This document shows positions 7,642 to 14,373 of a DNA stretch of 24,552 nt, one piece after another. Origin of the DNA: a virus; the IMG/VR virus record IMGVR_UViG_3300046000_004459, positions 1-24,552 of that record; one strand, 5' to 3'. Below the pieces are notes generated by a model, which had not been told where the DNA came from, did no database searches, and saw only the letters and a list, made by a program, of their open reading frames with translations. The position numbers and the translations under genes were made by a program. Position 1 is the stretch's first letter. Every line of letters begins with the position of its first letter.

Positions 7642-8261
7642 GCATTCAAGGTAATCTAGCCGCCACGATCGTCAAGGTGCCCTTGAAGGGCCGGGTGGCG
7701 TTCGCCATGGACTTCAGTCCGGTGAGCGTCGCCGGCATGACGGTGTCACTCTACGTCGCGCCGGACGACGGCTCCGCCGAGGCCGACATCATCACGCACG
7801 AGGGCACCGACACCAAGACCAGCTCCACCGCCGTCCTGTTCGAGCTCACCTCTCCCGAGGCCCTGCTCCTGTCGGCGCAGCGTCTGCGCCCCTTCCTGGT
7901 CACACTGGCCGACGAGGCCACCGAAGAAGTCCGCTACTCCATGACGGGGTATCTGCTCCCTGTTCTCAACCTTTTCTACGGCTCTCTGGCCGCGACCATC
8001 ATGCAACCCACCCTCAACTCTGCATTCGTCAATCGCGTGGCGATCACCGCCTACGCGGGCAACGTGTCCGGGTCACTGGACTACATCACCACCGCGGACA
8101 AGTCTCTTGGCACCATCCTGGAGTTCGTTCTGGTCTCCGGCGGTCAGCCCGAGCAATGGGTCCTGGAAGCCGGGACCAACGCCACCGACGCCGGGGTGTA
8201 TCAACGCCCCAACGACTACAACGGATCCACCAACGCCCGAGTGTGGCGGCGCTGCATGTAA
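7638..8261 (+). CDS. Beta-rich tail or baseplate-type protein, unknown
   Basis: A 207-residue protein with two parts. Residues 1-105 look like a beta sandwich of the kind at the N-terminus of upper baseplate proteins (GRVAFAMDFSPVSVAGMTVSLYV, then TSSTAVLFELTSPEALLL). Residues about 140-207 hold a module ending in WVLEAGTNATDAGVYQRPN, DYNGSTNARVWRR. Similar endings occur in proteins encoded next to phage fibres. It is coupled to the connector by ATGA and followed 10 bases later by the large fibre, so it could be an adaptor that anchors fibres. That role is inference from place and fold pattern. Confidence 0.5.
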   Translation: MSIQGNLAATIVKVPLKGRVAFAMDFSPVSVAGMTVSLYVAPDDGSAEADIITHEGTDTKTSSTAVLFELTSPEALLLSAQRLRPFLVTLADEATEEVRYSMTGYLLPVLNLFYGSLAATIMQPTLNSAFVNRVAITAYAGNVSGSLDYITTADKSLGTILEFVLVSGGQPEQWVLEAGTNATDAGVYQRPNDYNGSTNARVWRRCM

Positions 8262-8271
8262 CTTTCGAACC

Positions 8272-11055
8272 ATGAAGAAATTCCTACAACTCCTCATTCC
8301 GTTCTTAGTGCTGAGCTTCACGGCTCAAGCACAGAAGAACGTTCAACAGGGCATCACCACCAAGGCGGTCACCGACGACATTGTTCTGCCCGCAGGCAAG
8401 ACGCTGACGCTCAGCGGTGTCCTCGCGGGCACGCCCACGGGCGGCACGCTGAGCCTCGCCAACCTCACGTTGACGCTCCCCACCTCCTTCACATGGGCGG
8501 GCACGCTCGCAGGAGCCAACGGAGGCACCGGAGTGGCCAACACCGGCAAGACCATCACGCTTGGCGGCAACGTCACCACCTCCGGTGCGTTCAATCTGAC
8601 GCTGACCCAGAGCGCCAACACCACCGTCACGCTGCCCACCACAGGCACGCTCGCCACGCTCGCAGGCACCGAGACGCTCACGAACAAGACCATATCTGGC
8701 GCGAGCAACACCCTCAGCGCGATCCCCAACAGCGCTCTCGGCAACAGCACGATCACCATCGCAGGCACGAGCACGGCACTCGGCGGCACGATCACGCTCG
8801 ACACGATCGACAACGGGCTGGCGTCGTCCGGCTTAATCACCCGCACCGGAGCCAACACCCGCGCCGCCCGCACACTCACAGGCACGGCGGGGCAAGTCAC
8901 TGTCACAAACGGCGACGGAGTATCTGGCAACCCGACGCTCTCGCTCCCGACCGCTATCACTGGCGTGAACTCCATGACTGCGGCAACGGGCCAATCGGCT
9001 ACCCTCACCGGCGGCGACAGCGGCGCGAGTCTGGTGTTGGGGGCGGGCACGGCAAAAGTGACTACGCACACCGGCAAGCAGTTCGACGCGTATAATCGCG
9101 CCACCATCTCAACCATCGACTCCACAGCTCTCGCAGCCGGAAACGGCGGCGGTATTAGTTTTGGCGGCGTTTTCACCGGCTCATCGACGACTACGTGGGC
9201 GGGCATTTTCGGAAACAAACTTAACGCAACGGACGGCGATTATGGAGCCTATCTTGCGTTTGCAACGCGTCTCAACGGACAGGTTTTGCTTGAAAAAGCG
9301 CGGCTGACTGACACCGGCAACCTCCTCATCGGCACCACGACGGACATCGCGGGGTCGGGCGGGCTGCACGTCGCAGGCACGGGCACGGCAAGCACGACCA
9401 CGAGCGGAGCATTTCGCGTGGGGACTAACGTCGGCCTCTCAGGCAACGCAGGCGGGGCGAGTTATTTTGGGGGTGGAGTTTTTGCGAGCGGTGGCGGCAC
9501 TAGTGCGACTATGCCGTTTTCGTCTGCGAACGCGACGCTTGGCGGATTTGAAATTTACTCCAGCTCCGCTTCCGCAAATCAAAAAATATGGCAGTGGCAA
9601 GCAGGCACCGCCATCGGCGACGGCACGATTCGGCTTCGCGCTGTAAATGATGCGCTGTCGAACGGCAGCAACGCCATCAGTATCACGCGCACGGCAGACG
9701 CGGTAGGCACCATCTCGCTCGGCACTACGTCGGCCATTGTGTCGGTTCTCGGAACAACAGCCGCCTCCTCCAGCACCACCGGCGCACTCCAAGTCGGCTC
9801 CAACGTCGGCCTGAGCGGAAACGCAGGCGGGGCGAGTTATTTTGGGGGAAGCATTTCAGCGGCGAACAACATCACCGCCACAAGCGGCACCAACCCCGTC
9901 GCCACGTCTGATTCGGCCACGATTCTCACCAACTCTTCATCCCCGCGCATTGCGCTCGTGCGTAATTCCTCAACCGCAAACTCGCGCATCTTTGAGATGC
10001 TCAACTCGGGTGACGGCGTGGTTAATTTCCGGTTTGTCAATGACGCCTACGGTGCGGCCACGAACCTGCTCACCCTGAACGGCACGAGCGCATCAGCAGG
10101 CACCGCCACCTTCGCGGGCGCGGTGACGATGAACAGCGCCTACACCGACGACACGCTTTCCAACTTCCTTACCGGGAACACCTCTAGTTACTCGACCACT
10201 TTGGGCAACTACGTTAAGACCGCCGAAGTGCGCAGCGGCACGGTCCTGAAAAGCAACGGAAGCATCCACAATAATTTCGCCGCCGGTTCGTTTGGTTGGT
10301 ATGTTGGGCAAGGCGTAGGCGATACGGCTTATGATACCTACACGCCACTTCTGGGCATCACGAGCAGCGGAGCCACCTTCGCGGGCGCGGTGAGCGCAGG
10401 CGGAAACCTGACCTTCACGGGTGGATACTCCATCAACACGAGCAGCAACAATAACCTCACGTTCAATCCCGGTGCGGGAATCGTTAAAGTCGCTGGCAGT
10501 TTCCCGACTCTCGAAGTGAGCGGGGCCAGCATCATCACCACCAACCTACAAGCAAGCGACGACGCAAACAGCATCAGCCTTGGCTTGTTCCGCGACACCA
10601 CCAGCACCCGCCGCAATGGGTGGTCGATCAACAACGAAGGCTCAAGCGGCACGCTCAATGACCTCGTTCTTTCCCGCCGTGTTACCAATGTCGATACGGT
10701 TGCGCTGCGGCTATCCAACTCCACCGGAGCCGCCACCTTCGCGGGCGCGGTGACGACCAGCTCGGGCCGCATCATCGCCACGTCGGTCAAGACCGACAGC
10801 TACACGCTCACCGCGTCGGACCACTTCATCGTTTACTCCGGCAGCAACGGATCGCGCTCGATCACGCTTCCTGCCGTCAGTGGCACCACGGGCCGAGTCT
10901 ACAAGATCAAGAACCGCGCATCCGTCCCGGTCAACGTGGTCACGACCGCTGCGGCCAATGAGATGTTCACCACCGCCGCGACCAACTCGGTCACAATGGC
11001 CGTGGGCGATGCGCACGAGTGGATTTCGGACGGCACATTCTGGAACCTGAACTAA
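8272..11055 (+). CDS. Large repetitive tail fibre with N-terminal signal peptide
   Basis: A 927-residue fibre-type protein rich in Gly, Thr, Ser and Ala. Residues 1-20 are a textbook Sec signal: MKK, then a hydrophobic core (FLQLLIPFLVLSF), then Ala-Gln-Ala before Gln21. The rest is short beta repeats such as the LTLTQSANTTVTLPTTGTLATL and TETLTNKTISGASN stretch, typical of phage fibres with triple-stranded beta shafts. Two copies of GLSGNAGGASYFGG (about residues 389-402 and 514-527) and three copies of ATFAGAV mark internal repeats. The last 110 residues (YTLTASDHFIVYSGSNGS onward, ending WISDGTFWNLN) form a compact tip domain seen in other phage fibres. I chose ATG 8272 since the frame from 8107 lies inside the previous gene. 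No Shine-Dalgarno site. A signal peptide on a virion protein is odd. Confidence 0.82.
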   Translation: MKKFLQLLIPFLVLSFTAQAQKNVQQGITTKAVTDDIVLPAGKTLTLSGVLAGTPTGGTLSLANLTLTLPTSFTWAGTLAGANGGTGVANTGKTITLGGNVTTSGAFNLTLTQSANTTVTLPTTGTLATLAGTETLTNKTISGASNTLSAIPNSALGNSTITIAGTSTALGGTITLDTIDNGLASSGLITRTGANTRAARTLTGTAGQVTVTNGDGVSGNPTLSLPTAITGVNSMTAATGQSATLTGGDSGASLVLGAGTAKVTTHTGKQFDAYNRATISTIDSTALAAGNGGGISFGGVFTGSSTTTWAGIFGNKLNATDGDYGAYLAFATRLNGQVLLEKARLTDTGNLLIGTTTDIAGSGGLHVAGTGTASTTTSGAFRVGTNVGLSGNAGGASYFGGGVFASGGGTSATMPFSSANATLGGFEIYSSSASANQKIWQWQAGTAIGDGTIRLRAVNDALSNGSNAISITRTADAVGTISLGTTSAIVSVLGTTAASSSTTGALQVGSNVGLSGNAGGASYFGGSISAANNITATSGTNPVATSDSATILTNSSSPRIALVRNSSTANSRIFEMLNSGDGVVNFRFVNDAYGAATNLLTLNGTSASAGTATFAGAVTMNSAYTDDTLSNFLTGNTSSYSTTLGNYVKTAEVRSGTVLKSNGSIHNNFAAGSFGWYVGQGVGDTAYDTYTPLLGITSSGATFAGAVSAGGNLTFTGGYSINTSSNNNLTFNPGAGIVKVAGSFPTLEVSGASIITTNLQASDDANSISLGLFRDTTSTRRNGWSINNEGSSGTLNDLVLSRRVTNVDTVALRLSNSTGAATFAGAVTTSSGRIIATSVKTDSYTLTASDHFIVYSGSNGSRSITLPAVSGTTGRVYKIKNRASVPVNVVTTAAANEMFTTAATNSVTMAVGDAHEWISDGTFWNLN
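9445..9473 (+). repeat. 29-base direct repeat in fibre gene, copy 1
   Basis: An exact 29-base match to 9820-9848, in frame and 375 bases (125 codons) apart. It encodes the Asn-Ala-Gly-Gly-Ala-Ser-Tyr-Phe-Gly core of a larger diverged protein repeat. The high identity at DNA level suggests a recent duplication or recombination point inside the fibre. Confidence 0.9.
9820..9848 (+). repeat. 29-base direct repeat in fibre gene, copy 2
   Basis: Second copy of the repeat at 9445-9473. The surrounding codons diverge (a CTC-TCA-GGC versus CTG-AGC-GGA context for the same Leu-Ser-Gly), so the conserved block is shorter than the repeated protein unit. Confidence 0.9.
10105..10126 (+). repeat. 22-base repeat in fibre gene, copy 1 of 3
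   Basis: This block encoding Ala-Thr-Phe-Ala-Gly-Ala-Val is repeated exactly at 10372-10393 and 10732-10753. It marks the boundaries of fibre segments, each followed by a different beta region. Confidence 0.9.
10372..10393 (+). repeat. 22-base repeat in fibre gene, copy 2 of 3
   Basis: Exact copy of the block at 10105-10126, in the same reading frame (267 bases apart). Confidence 0.9.
10732..10753 (+). repeat. 22-base repeat in fibre gene, copy 3 of 3
   Basis: Third exact copy, 360 bases after copy 2 and in frame. It directly precedes the C-terminal tip domain of the fibre. Confidence 0.9.
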
Positions 11056-11062
11056 CACCACC

Positions 11063-12295
11063 ATGAAACGATTTCTCACAGCCTACCTGCTCGCCGCAGG
11101 GATCACGTTCGCCGCTTATACCGGCTCGGTCTTCACGACGCCTTCACCGGCCTCGGCCTCCGCCTTTGGCGACCTCGTAACCGCCGAGTCCACGCCACTC
11201 ATTCAGCTCGACTTCATCTACGGAGCCAACACCCAGCTCGGCACGCTCAGCACCGCGTCGGCTGGCACGGCAGACACGAACGCGGGCCGGCTCCGGTTGC
11301 AGTCGGGCACCAACTCGGCAGGCTCGGCCACCTACATCTCGACCTACCCGGCGAAGTATCGGCAGGGCCAAGGCGTCACGGCGCGGTTCACAACAGTATT
11401 CACCACATCTGCGGCCAGCAACACGCAGATCGTCGGAATGGGCAACGCGTCGGACGGCTACTTCGTCGGATACAACGGCACCACGTTCGGAATCCTGCAC
11501 CGCAACGCCACCGTCAACACCTGGATCGCTCAAGCGAGCTGGAACGGAGATGCACTCGGATTCACCCTTGCGCCCACCACCGGCAACGTCTGGATGATCC
11601 GCTACCCGTTCCTCGGATACGGCGCGATCAACTTCTTCGTCCTTTCTCCTGAAGGCGCTTGGAAGCTAGCTCACACCATCCGCTACCCGAACAGCTCCGC
11701 CAGCATCCAGATCAGCAACCCCAATCTCCAGTTCTATGCGCAGAGCATCAACGCTGGGTCGACCACGAACTGCACGCTCTACGTCGGATCGGTCGGCGTA
11801 TTCCTCAACGGCGTCCGCGACTTCCTCGGCCCGGTCTATGGCACGAGCAACCGCAAGACCACTGTCACAACGCAGACCAACATCCTGACCATCCGCAATG
11901 CCACCACCTACAACGGGGTGACCAACCGTTCGCTGATCCGCATTCGGTCCATCAGCCTCGGCTGGGACAACAACTCCAGCACCTGTCTCCTCAATGTCAT
12001 CAAGGGCACCACCCTCGGCGGTTCGCCGAGCTACGCCGCCGTGAGCGGGACCACCGCCGATGGAGGGGTCACGATCACTTCCGGCCAGTCGGTCGCCAGC
12101 GTGGACACCGCTGGCACCACCACCACGGGCGGGAATGTTATCTTCAATACCTCGGCCGGGGCCAACGGCTCTCTCGTCGTAGACGTGACCCCCTTCGCCG
12201 TCTACCTTGAACCGGGCCAGACGCTCACCTTCGCAGTCACGGGCGACGCCGCTGGCGCACCCCGCGTCGCGGTCAATTGGGTTGAAGACATTTAA
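11063..12295 (+). CDS. Putative receptor-binding protein with signal peptide
   Basis: A 410-residue beta-rich protein. The N-terminus is basic (MKR), then hydrophobic (FLTAYLLAAGITFAAY), then a Pro/Ser/Ala stretch with a plausible signal-peptidase site after Ala-Ser-Ala near residue 34. Residues about 90-160 (YRQGQGVTARFTTVFT, then NASDGYFVGYNGTTFGILHRN and TWIAQASWNGD) match a pattern I associate with structural proteins of several phages and large viruses, with a jelly-roll or lectin-like look. The C-terminal third (SLVVDVTPFAVYLEPGQTLTFAV, then APRVAVNWVEDI) is another beta domain. It lies 7 bases after the fibre, so the two probably act together in host recognition. Receptor binding is inferred, not shown. 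Confidence 0.6.
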   Translation: MKRFLTAYLLAAGITFAAYTGSVFTTPSPASASAFGDLVTAESTPLIQLDFIYGANTQLGTLSTASAGTADTNAGRLRLQSGTNSAGSATYISTYPAKYRQGQGVTARFTTVFTTSAASNTQIVGMGNASDGYFVGYNGTTFGILHRNATVNTWIAQASWNGDALGFTLAPTTGNVWMIRYPFLGYGAINFFVLSPEGAWKLAHTIRYPNSSASIQISNPNLQFYAQSINAGSTTNCTLYVGSVGVFLNGVRDFLGPVYGTSNRKTTVTTQTNILTIRNATTYNGVTNRSLIRIRSISLGWDNNSSTCLLNVIKGTTLGGSPSYAAVSGTTADGGVTITSGQSVASVDTAGTTTTGGNVIFNTSAGANGSLVVDVTPFAVYLEPGQTLTFAVTGDAAGAPRVAVNWVEDI

Positions 12296-12304
12296 TTTTC
12301 CACC

Positions 12305-12676
12305 ATGAAGAAACTAATCACACTCCTACTCAGTATCGCGGTCGCGTCGCTGCTCATCGCAGCCGCTGCCACCGCCACCGTCGAGACCAAACTCGCCCGC
12401 ATCCAAACCGACCCGAACTCTGGGGACGACCCGGTCGCGACGGCCTACTTCTCGCAGACCACCACGGTCGGGGATCAGAAGTTTGAAGCGCCGTGGACTT
12501 CCGTATCGTGGCGGCTCAAGGACGTCGAAAAGACGGTGACGGTGGGCGACCTCACTCTCGCCTACGCGCAGGTCTCCCAGTTCGTCACCGCCATCGCGGA
12601 CAAAGAACATGCTGCGATGCTCGCTGCCAAAGCCGCCGCCGCTATTCCGGCCCCCACCCCCGAGCCTAACCTGTGA
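12305..12676 (+). CDS. Small exported protein, unknown function
   Basis: A 123-residue protein whose first 24 residues form a signal peptide or N-terminal membrane anchor: MKK, a core of Leu/Ile/Ala/Val, and an Ala-Thr-Ala site before Thr25. The mature part begins ETKLARIQTDPNSGDDPVATAYFSQ, with a compact mixed alpha/beta look, then a helix (YAQVSQFVTAIADKEHAAML) and a Pro/Ala-rich tail. It is the third gene in a row with such an N-terminus. It overlaps the next gene by GTGA, so its product may be made with the lysis genes. No family recognised. Confidence 0.6.
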   Translation: MKKLITLLLSIAVASLLIAAAATATVETKLARIQTDPNSGDDPVATAYFSQTTTVGDQKFEAPWTSVSWRLKDVEKTVTVGDLTLAYAQVSQFVTAIADKEHAAMLAAKAAAAIPAPTPEPNL

Positions 12677-13149
12677 CCCGCGCCGACGTCATCACCTCTC
12701 TCATATCCCAGGGCCTGTTCAACGGGCTCTGGGATCTTGACGATATGAACTACGAGAGCCTCTCGTGGCAGTTCGTCACCGAGGCCCGCGCCGCTTGGCT
12801 CGAGACCCTGCCCGCGGAACTCGTGGCATGGCGGGAGCTGGGGCTGTCCGGCAAGGTGGTCAAGACCGTCAAGTGGCTCCCGGAAGTCTTTGACTGCGAT
12901 AACATCGCCCGCGACTTCGGGGTGTATCTGGCGCGGTGCATGGCAGCCAAGGCGGTCCGGGAGGGCAAGGCCCTCGGCAACGTGGCCTCCGGTAAGCTCA
13001 ACTTCCAACCCACCCCCACCACCGGACACGCTGTCAACTGGTTCATCGACCACAACGGTCGCGCCAACACCTACGACGCCGGGGCCGACATCCTCAACCC
13101 TCTCAGCGCGGCTGACGCCCGCACCGTCTCCAATGGTGAAACTATCTAG
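12673..13149 (+). CDS. Papain-like (MOA C-terminal-like) cysteine peptidase candidate, possible endolysin
   Basis: A 158-residue protein starting with GTG 12673, which overlaps the preceding TGA. The centre holds WLPEVFDCDNIARDF, with Cys75 at the start of a helix, and TTGHAVNWFIDHNG, with His119. Asp126 or Asp135 could complete the triad. This Cys-helix ... Gly-His-Ala-x-Asn-Trp spacing resembles the papain-like C-terminal domain of Marasmius oreades agglutinin and related phage and bacterial proteins. It sits directly before small membrane and lipoprotein genes, where a cell-wall-degrading enzyme is expected, and no other endolysin is seen in the cassette. The NlpC/P60-like gene at 19091 belongs to the tail tip. 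The fold match is moderate; the endolysin role is inference. It could instead process virion proteins. Confidence 0.6.
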   Translation: MTRADVITSLISQGLFNGLWDLDDMNYESLSWQFVTEARAAWLETLPAELVAWRELGLSGKVVKTVKWLPEVFDCDNIARDFGVYLARCMAAKAVREGKALGNVASGKLNFQPTPTTGHAVNWFIDHNGRANTYDAGADILNPLSAADARTVSNGETI

Positions 13150-13264
13150 CCTCTTACTCGTGGCGCTCCTTTCGGGGTGTGCCTCTGTTCCCGCAACCGA
13201 CCCTCGTGACCCGAAGGTCCTCCCTCCAAAGTCCAACGTTCAGTATCCCAGTCCTCATGAATAA
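13133..13264 (+). CDS. Tiny lipoprotein, outer-membrane spanin (Rz1-like) candidate
   Basis: A 43-residue protein that overlaps the end of the peptidase gene. It has a short signal (MVKLSSLLLVALLSG) and a clear lipobox Leu-Ser-Gly-Cys with Cys16 as the lipid-bearing residue. A Pro-rich tail of 27 residues follows (DPRDPKVLPPKSNVQYPSP). Small Pro-rich lipoproteins like this are typical outer-membrane spanin subunits, which join with an inner-membrane partner to disrupt the outer membrane at lysis. The lipobox shares LLSGCAS with the second lipoprotein at 13589. It overlaps the next gene by 8 bases. Confidence 0.7.
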   Translation: MVKLSSLLLVALLSGCASVPATDPRDPKVLPPKSNVQYPSPHE

Positions 13265-13460
13265 AGCCTCCATCCTCAAGTATCTCGCACTCCTCGGCAA
13301 AGCCGCGGGCCTCCTGGCCGGCCTCAACGCCATTCCGTTCATCAAGCCCGAACTCGGCATCGTCATCTTCGCGTCGGCCTCCATCCTCAAGGATGTGGTC
13401 AACCGCGTCGGCGACCTATTGGACGACGGCCAGACCAACGGCAGCTTCAAATCTGAATAA
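13257..13460 (+). CDS. Small membrane protein, holin candidate
   Basis: A 67-residue protein with two hydrophobic stretches: about residues 8-29 (KYLALLGKAAGLLAGLNAIPF) and 34-45 (LGIVIFASASIL). A charged, flexible C-terminus follows (DVVNRVGDLLDDGQTNGSFK). Size, two short membrane spans and place in a cassette with lipoproteins fit a holin, which would form membrane holes to release the endolysin. The second stretch is short and could instead be an amphipathic helix. ATG 13257 overlaps the lipoprotein stop by 8 bases; a longer frame from 13179 overlaps too much to be credible. Confidence 0.6.
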   Translation: MNKASILKYLALLGKAAGLLAGLNAIPFIKPELGIVIFASASILKDVVNRVGDLLDDGQTNGSFKSE

Positions 13461-13461
13461 C

Positions 13462-13638
13462 ATGGTCACCGCCATCCTCTCTTTCTTGGGTAGTGTGGTT
13501 TCCGCACTACCCAAACTCTTGGAGTTCTATTCCAAGTGGCGCAAAGAGCAGGCTGCGACCAAAGACAAACTCGCCAAGGACACCCGCAATGAAGAAGCTA
13601 TCAAACGTGCTTTGGATAGTGGGCGTGGTGCTCCTTAG
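13462..13638 (+). CDS. Short inner-membrane spanin-like protein
   Basis: A 58-residue protein with an N-terminal hydrophobic segment (VTAILSFLGSVVSALPKLLEF, residues 2-22) and then a charged helix rich in Lys, Glu and Ala (KWRKEQAATKDKLAKDTRNEEAIKRAL), likely coiled coil. This is the layout of an Rz-type inner-membrane spanin, though much shorter than lambda Rz. The second lipoprotein gene begins inside it in another frame (13589), which is the classic Rz/Rz1 nested arrangement and supports the role. No Shine-Dalgarno site is seen before ATG 13462. Confidence 0.6.
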   Translation: MVTAILSFLGSVVSALPKLLEFYSKWRKEQAATKDKLAKDTRNEEAIKRALDSGRGAP

Positions 13639-13795
13639 CGGGTGCGCCTCGCTGCCCACCGCGCCCCGCCGCGACGCCACCGCCGCCCTCATCGCCCGCC
13701 CCGACTTCCGCACCGCCGCTACTGCCGCCCCTGAATGGGTTAGAGAAGCTCTCCGAACCATCACCTCCTACGAAAGCGAACTTGCCTCCAAATGA
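13589..13795 (+). CDS. Rz1-like lipoprotein nested in spanin gene
   Basis: A 68-residue lipoprotein that starts 50 bases before the end of the upstream spanin-like gene, in another frame. The signal (MKKLSNVLWIVGVVLLSG) ends in Leu-Ser-Gly-Cys with Cys19 as lipid attachment. The mature part is Ala/Arg-rich and ends in a helix (EWVREALRTITSYESELASK). An AAGGA at 13576-13580 with 8-base spacing supports the start. It overlaps the next gene by ATGA. As the partner of the 13462 protein it is the better candidate for the outer-membrane spanin, but the lipoprotein at 13133 competes for that role. Confidence 0.72.
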   Translation: MKKLSNVLWIVGVVLLSGCASLPTAPRRDATAALIARPDFRTAATAAPEWVREALRTITSYESELASK

Positions 13796-14055
13796 ATCAA
13801 GAAAAACAACCAAGTCTCGACGAAAGCACTCCGGTCTTCACCAACCTAAGGACCATCGGGGTCCTGATTGCCGGGATTGCCGCCGGTGTCTCCGCGTGGG
13901 CGTGGGCGTTGTCCGACGTCCGGGCGCAGGCCACCCTCCTTAAGAACCACGGCACCCGCATCGAGTTCCTGGAGACCCGGTTCAGCGCAGACCACGACCT
14001 GCTCCTGGAAATCCGGGGCGATGTCAAGGCGTTGCGCGAAAGGAGCGGCAAATGA
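13792..14055 (+). CDS. Membrane protein with coiled coil, holin- or XhlA-like candidate
   Basis: An 87-residue protein with one membrane helix at about residues 22-40 (IGVLIAGIAAGVSAWAWAL) and then a long charged helix (SDVRAQATLLKNHGTRIEFLE, then LLLEIRGDVKALRERSG). The first 20 residues are polar. Small phage proteins with a membrane helix plus coiled coil occur in lysis cassettes as holin helpers or as inner spanins. It is the third membrane protein in this cassette and is joined to its neighbours by ATGA overlaps on both sides. Exact role is open. Confidence 0.55.
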   Translation: MNQEKQPSLDESTPVFTNLRTIGVLIAGIAAGVSAWAWALSDVRAQATLLKNHGTRIEFLETRFSADHDLLLEIRGDVKALRERSGK

Positions 14056-14372
14056 GCGCCATCCCTGCCCGTCTCGACCGATTTGGCACGCTTTACAGCA
14101 ACACACCGACCATCGGGGTTGGCGGGGCTGTAAACGACGCCCTCGTGCGGTTGTGCGACCTTGCCGTGGCCTATGAGACCCCCACGAGCCGCACGATACT
14201 GGCCGGGGCACGGGATGCCGAGCAAACTGAGACGGTTTTCGTCTGCCGGTGGTTCGAAGGCCTCCGGGTCGGCATGGTTTTCACAACCGAGGGCCAGAGC
14301 TACCGCATCACCCGCCGCGACCAGCTTGGTCGCCGGGAGGCGTGGCGCTTCTACGGCCGAGAGATCGCCTGA
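14052..14372 (+). CDS. Head closure / head-tail joining protein
   Basis: A 106-residue small beta protein expected to sit below the connector ring and seal the filled head. The signature is the C-terminal strand pair around GLRVGMVFTTEGQSYRITRRDQLGR and WRFYGRE, as in head-tail joining proteins of the HK97/SPP1 gp16 kind. The genes after it (tail completion, terminator, tube) follow the usual order. It is coupled to the upstream lysis gene by ATGA, so the neck module is read straight through from the lysis cassette. Homology is weak by eye; context adds most of the support. Confidence 0.7.
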   Translation: MSAIPARLDRFGTLYSNTPTIGVGGAVNDALVRLCDLAVAYETPTSRTILAGARDAEQTETVFVCRWFEGLRVGMVFTTEGQSYRITRRDQLGRREAWRFYGREIA

Positions 14373-14373
14373 C

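Noticed and set aside
8107-8271. Longer fibre start at 8107
   Set aside because: The added 55 residues are Pro/Thr-rich shadow of the previous gene, and would bury the clear signal peptide.
8272-12295. Diversity-generating retroelement with variable repeat in the fibre genes
   Set aside because: The repeats are short exact in-frame blocks, with no reverse transcriptase and no template/variable pair differing at adenines in the window.
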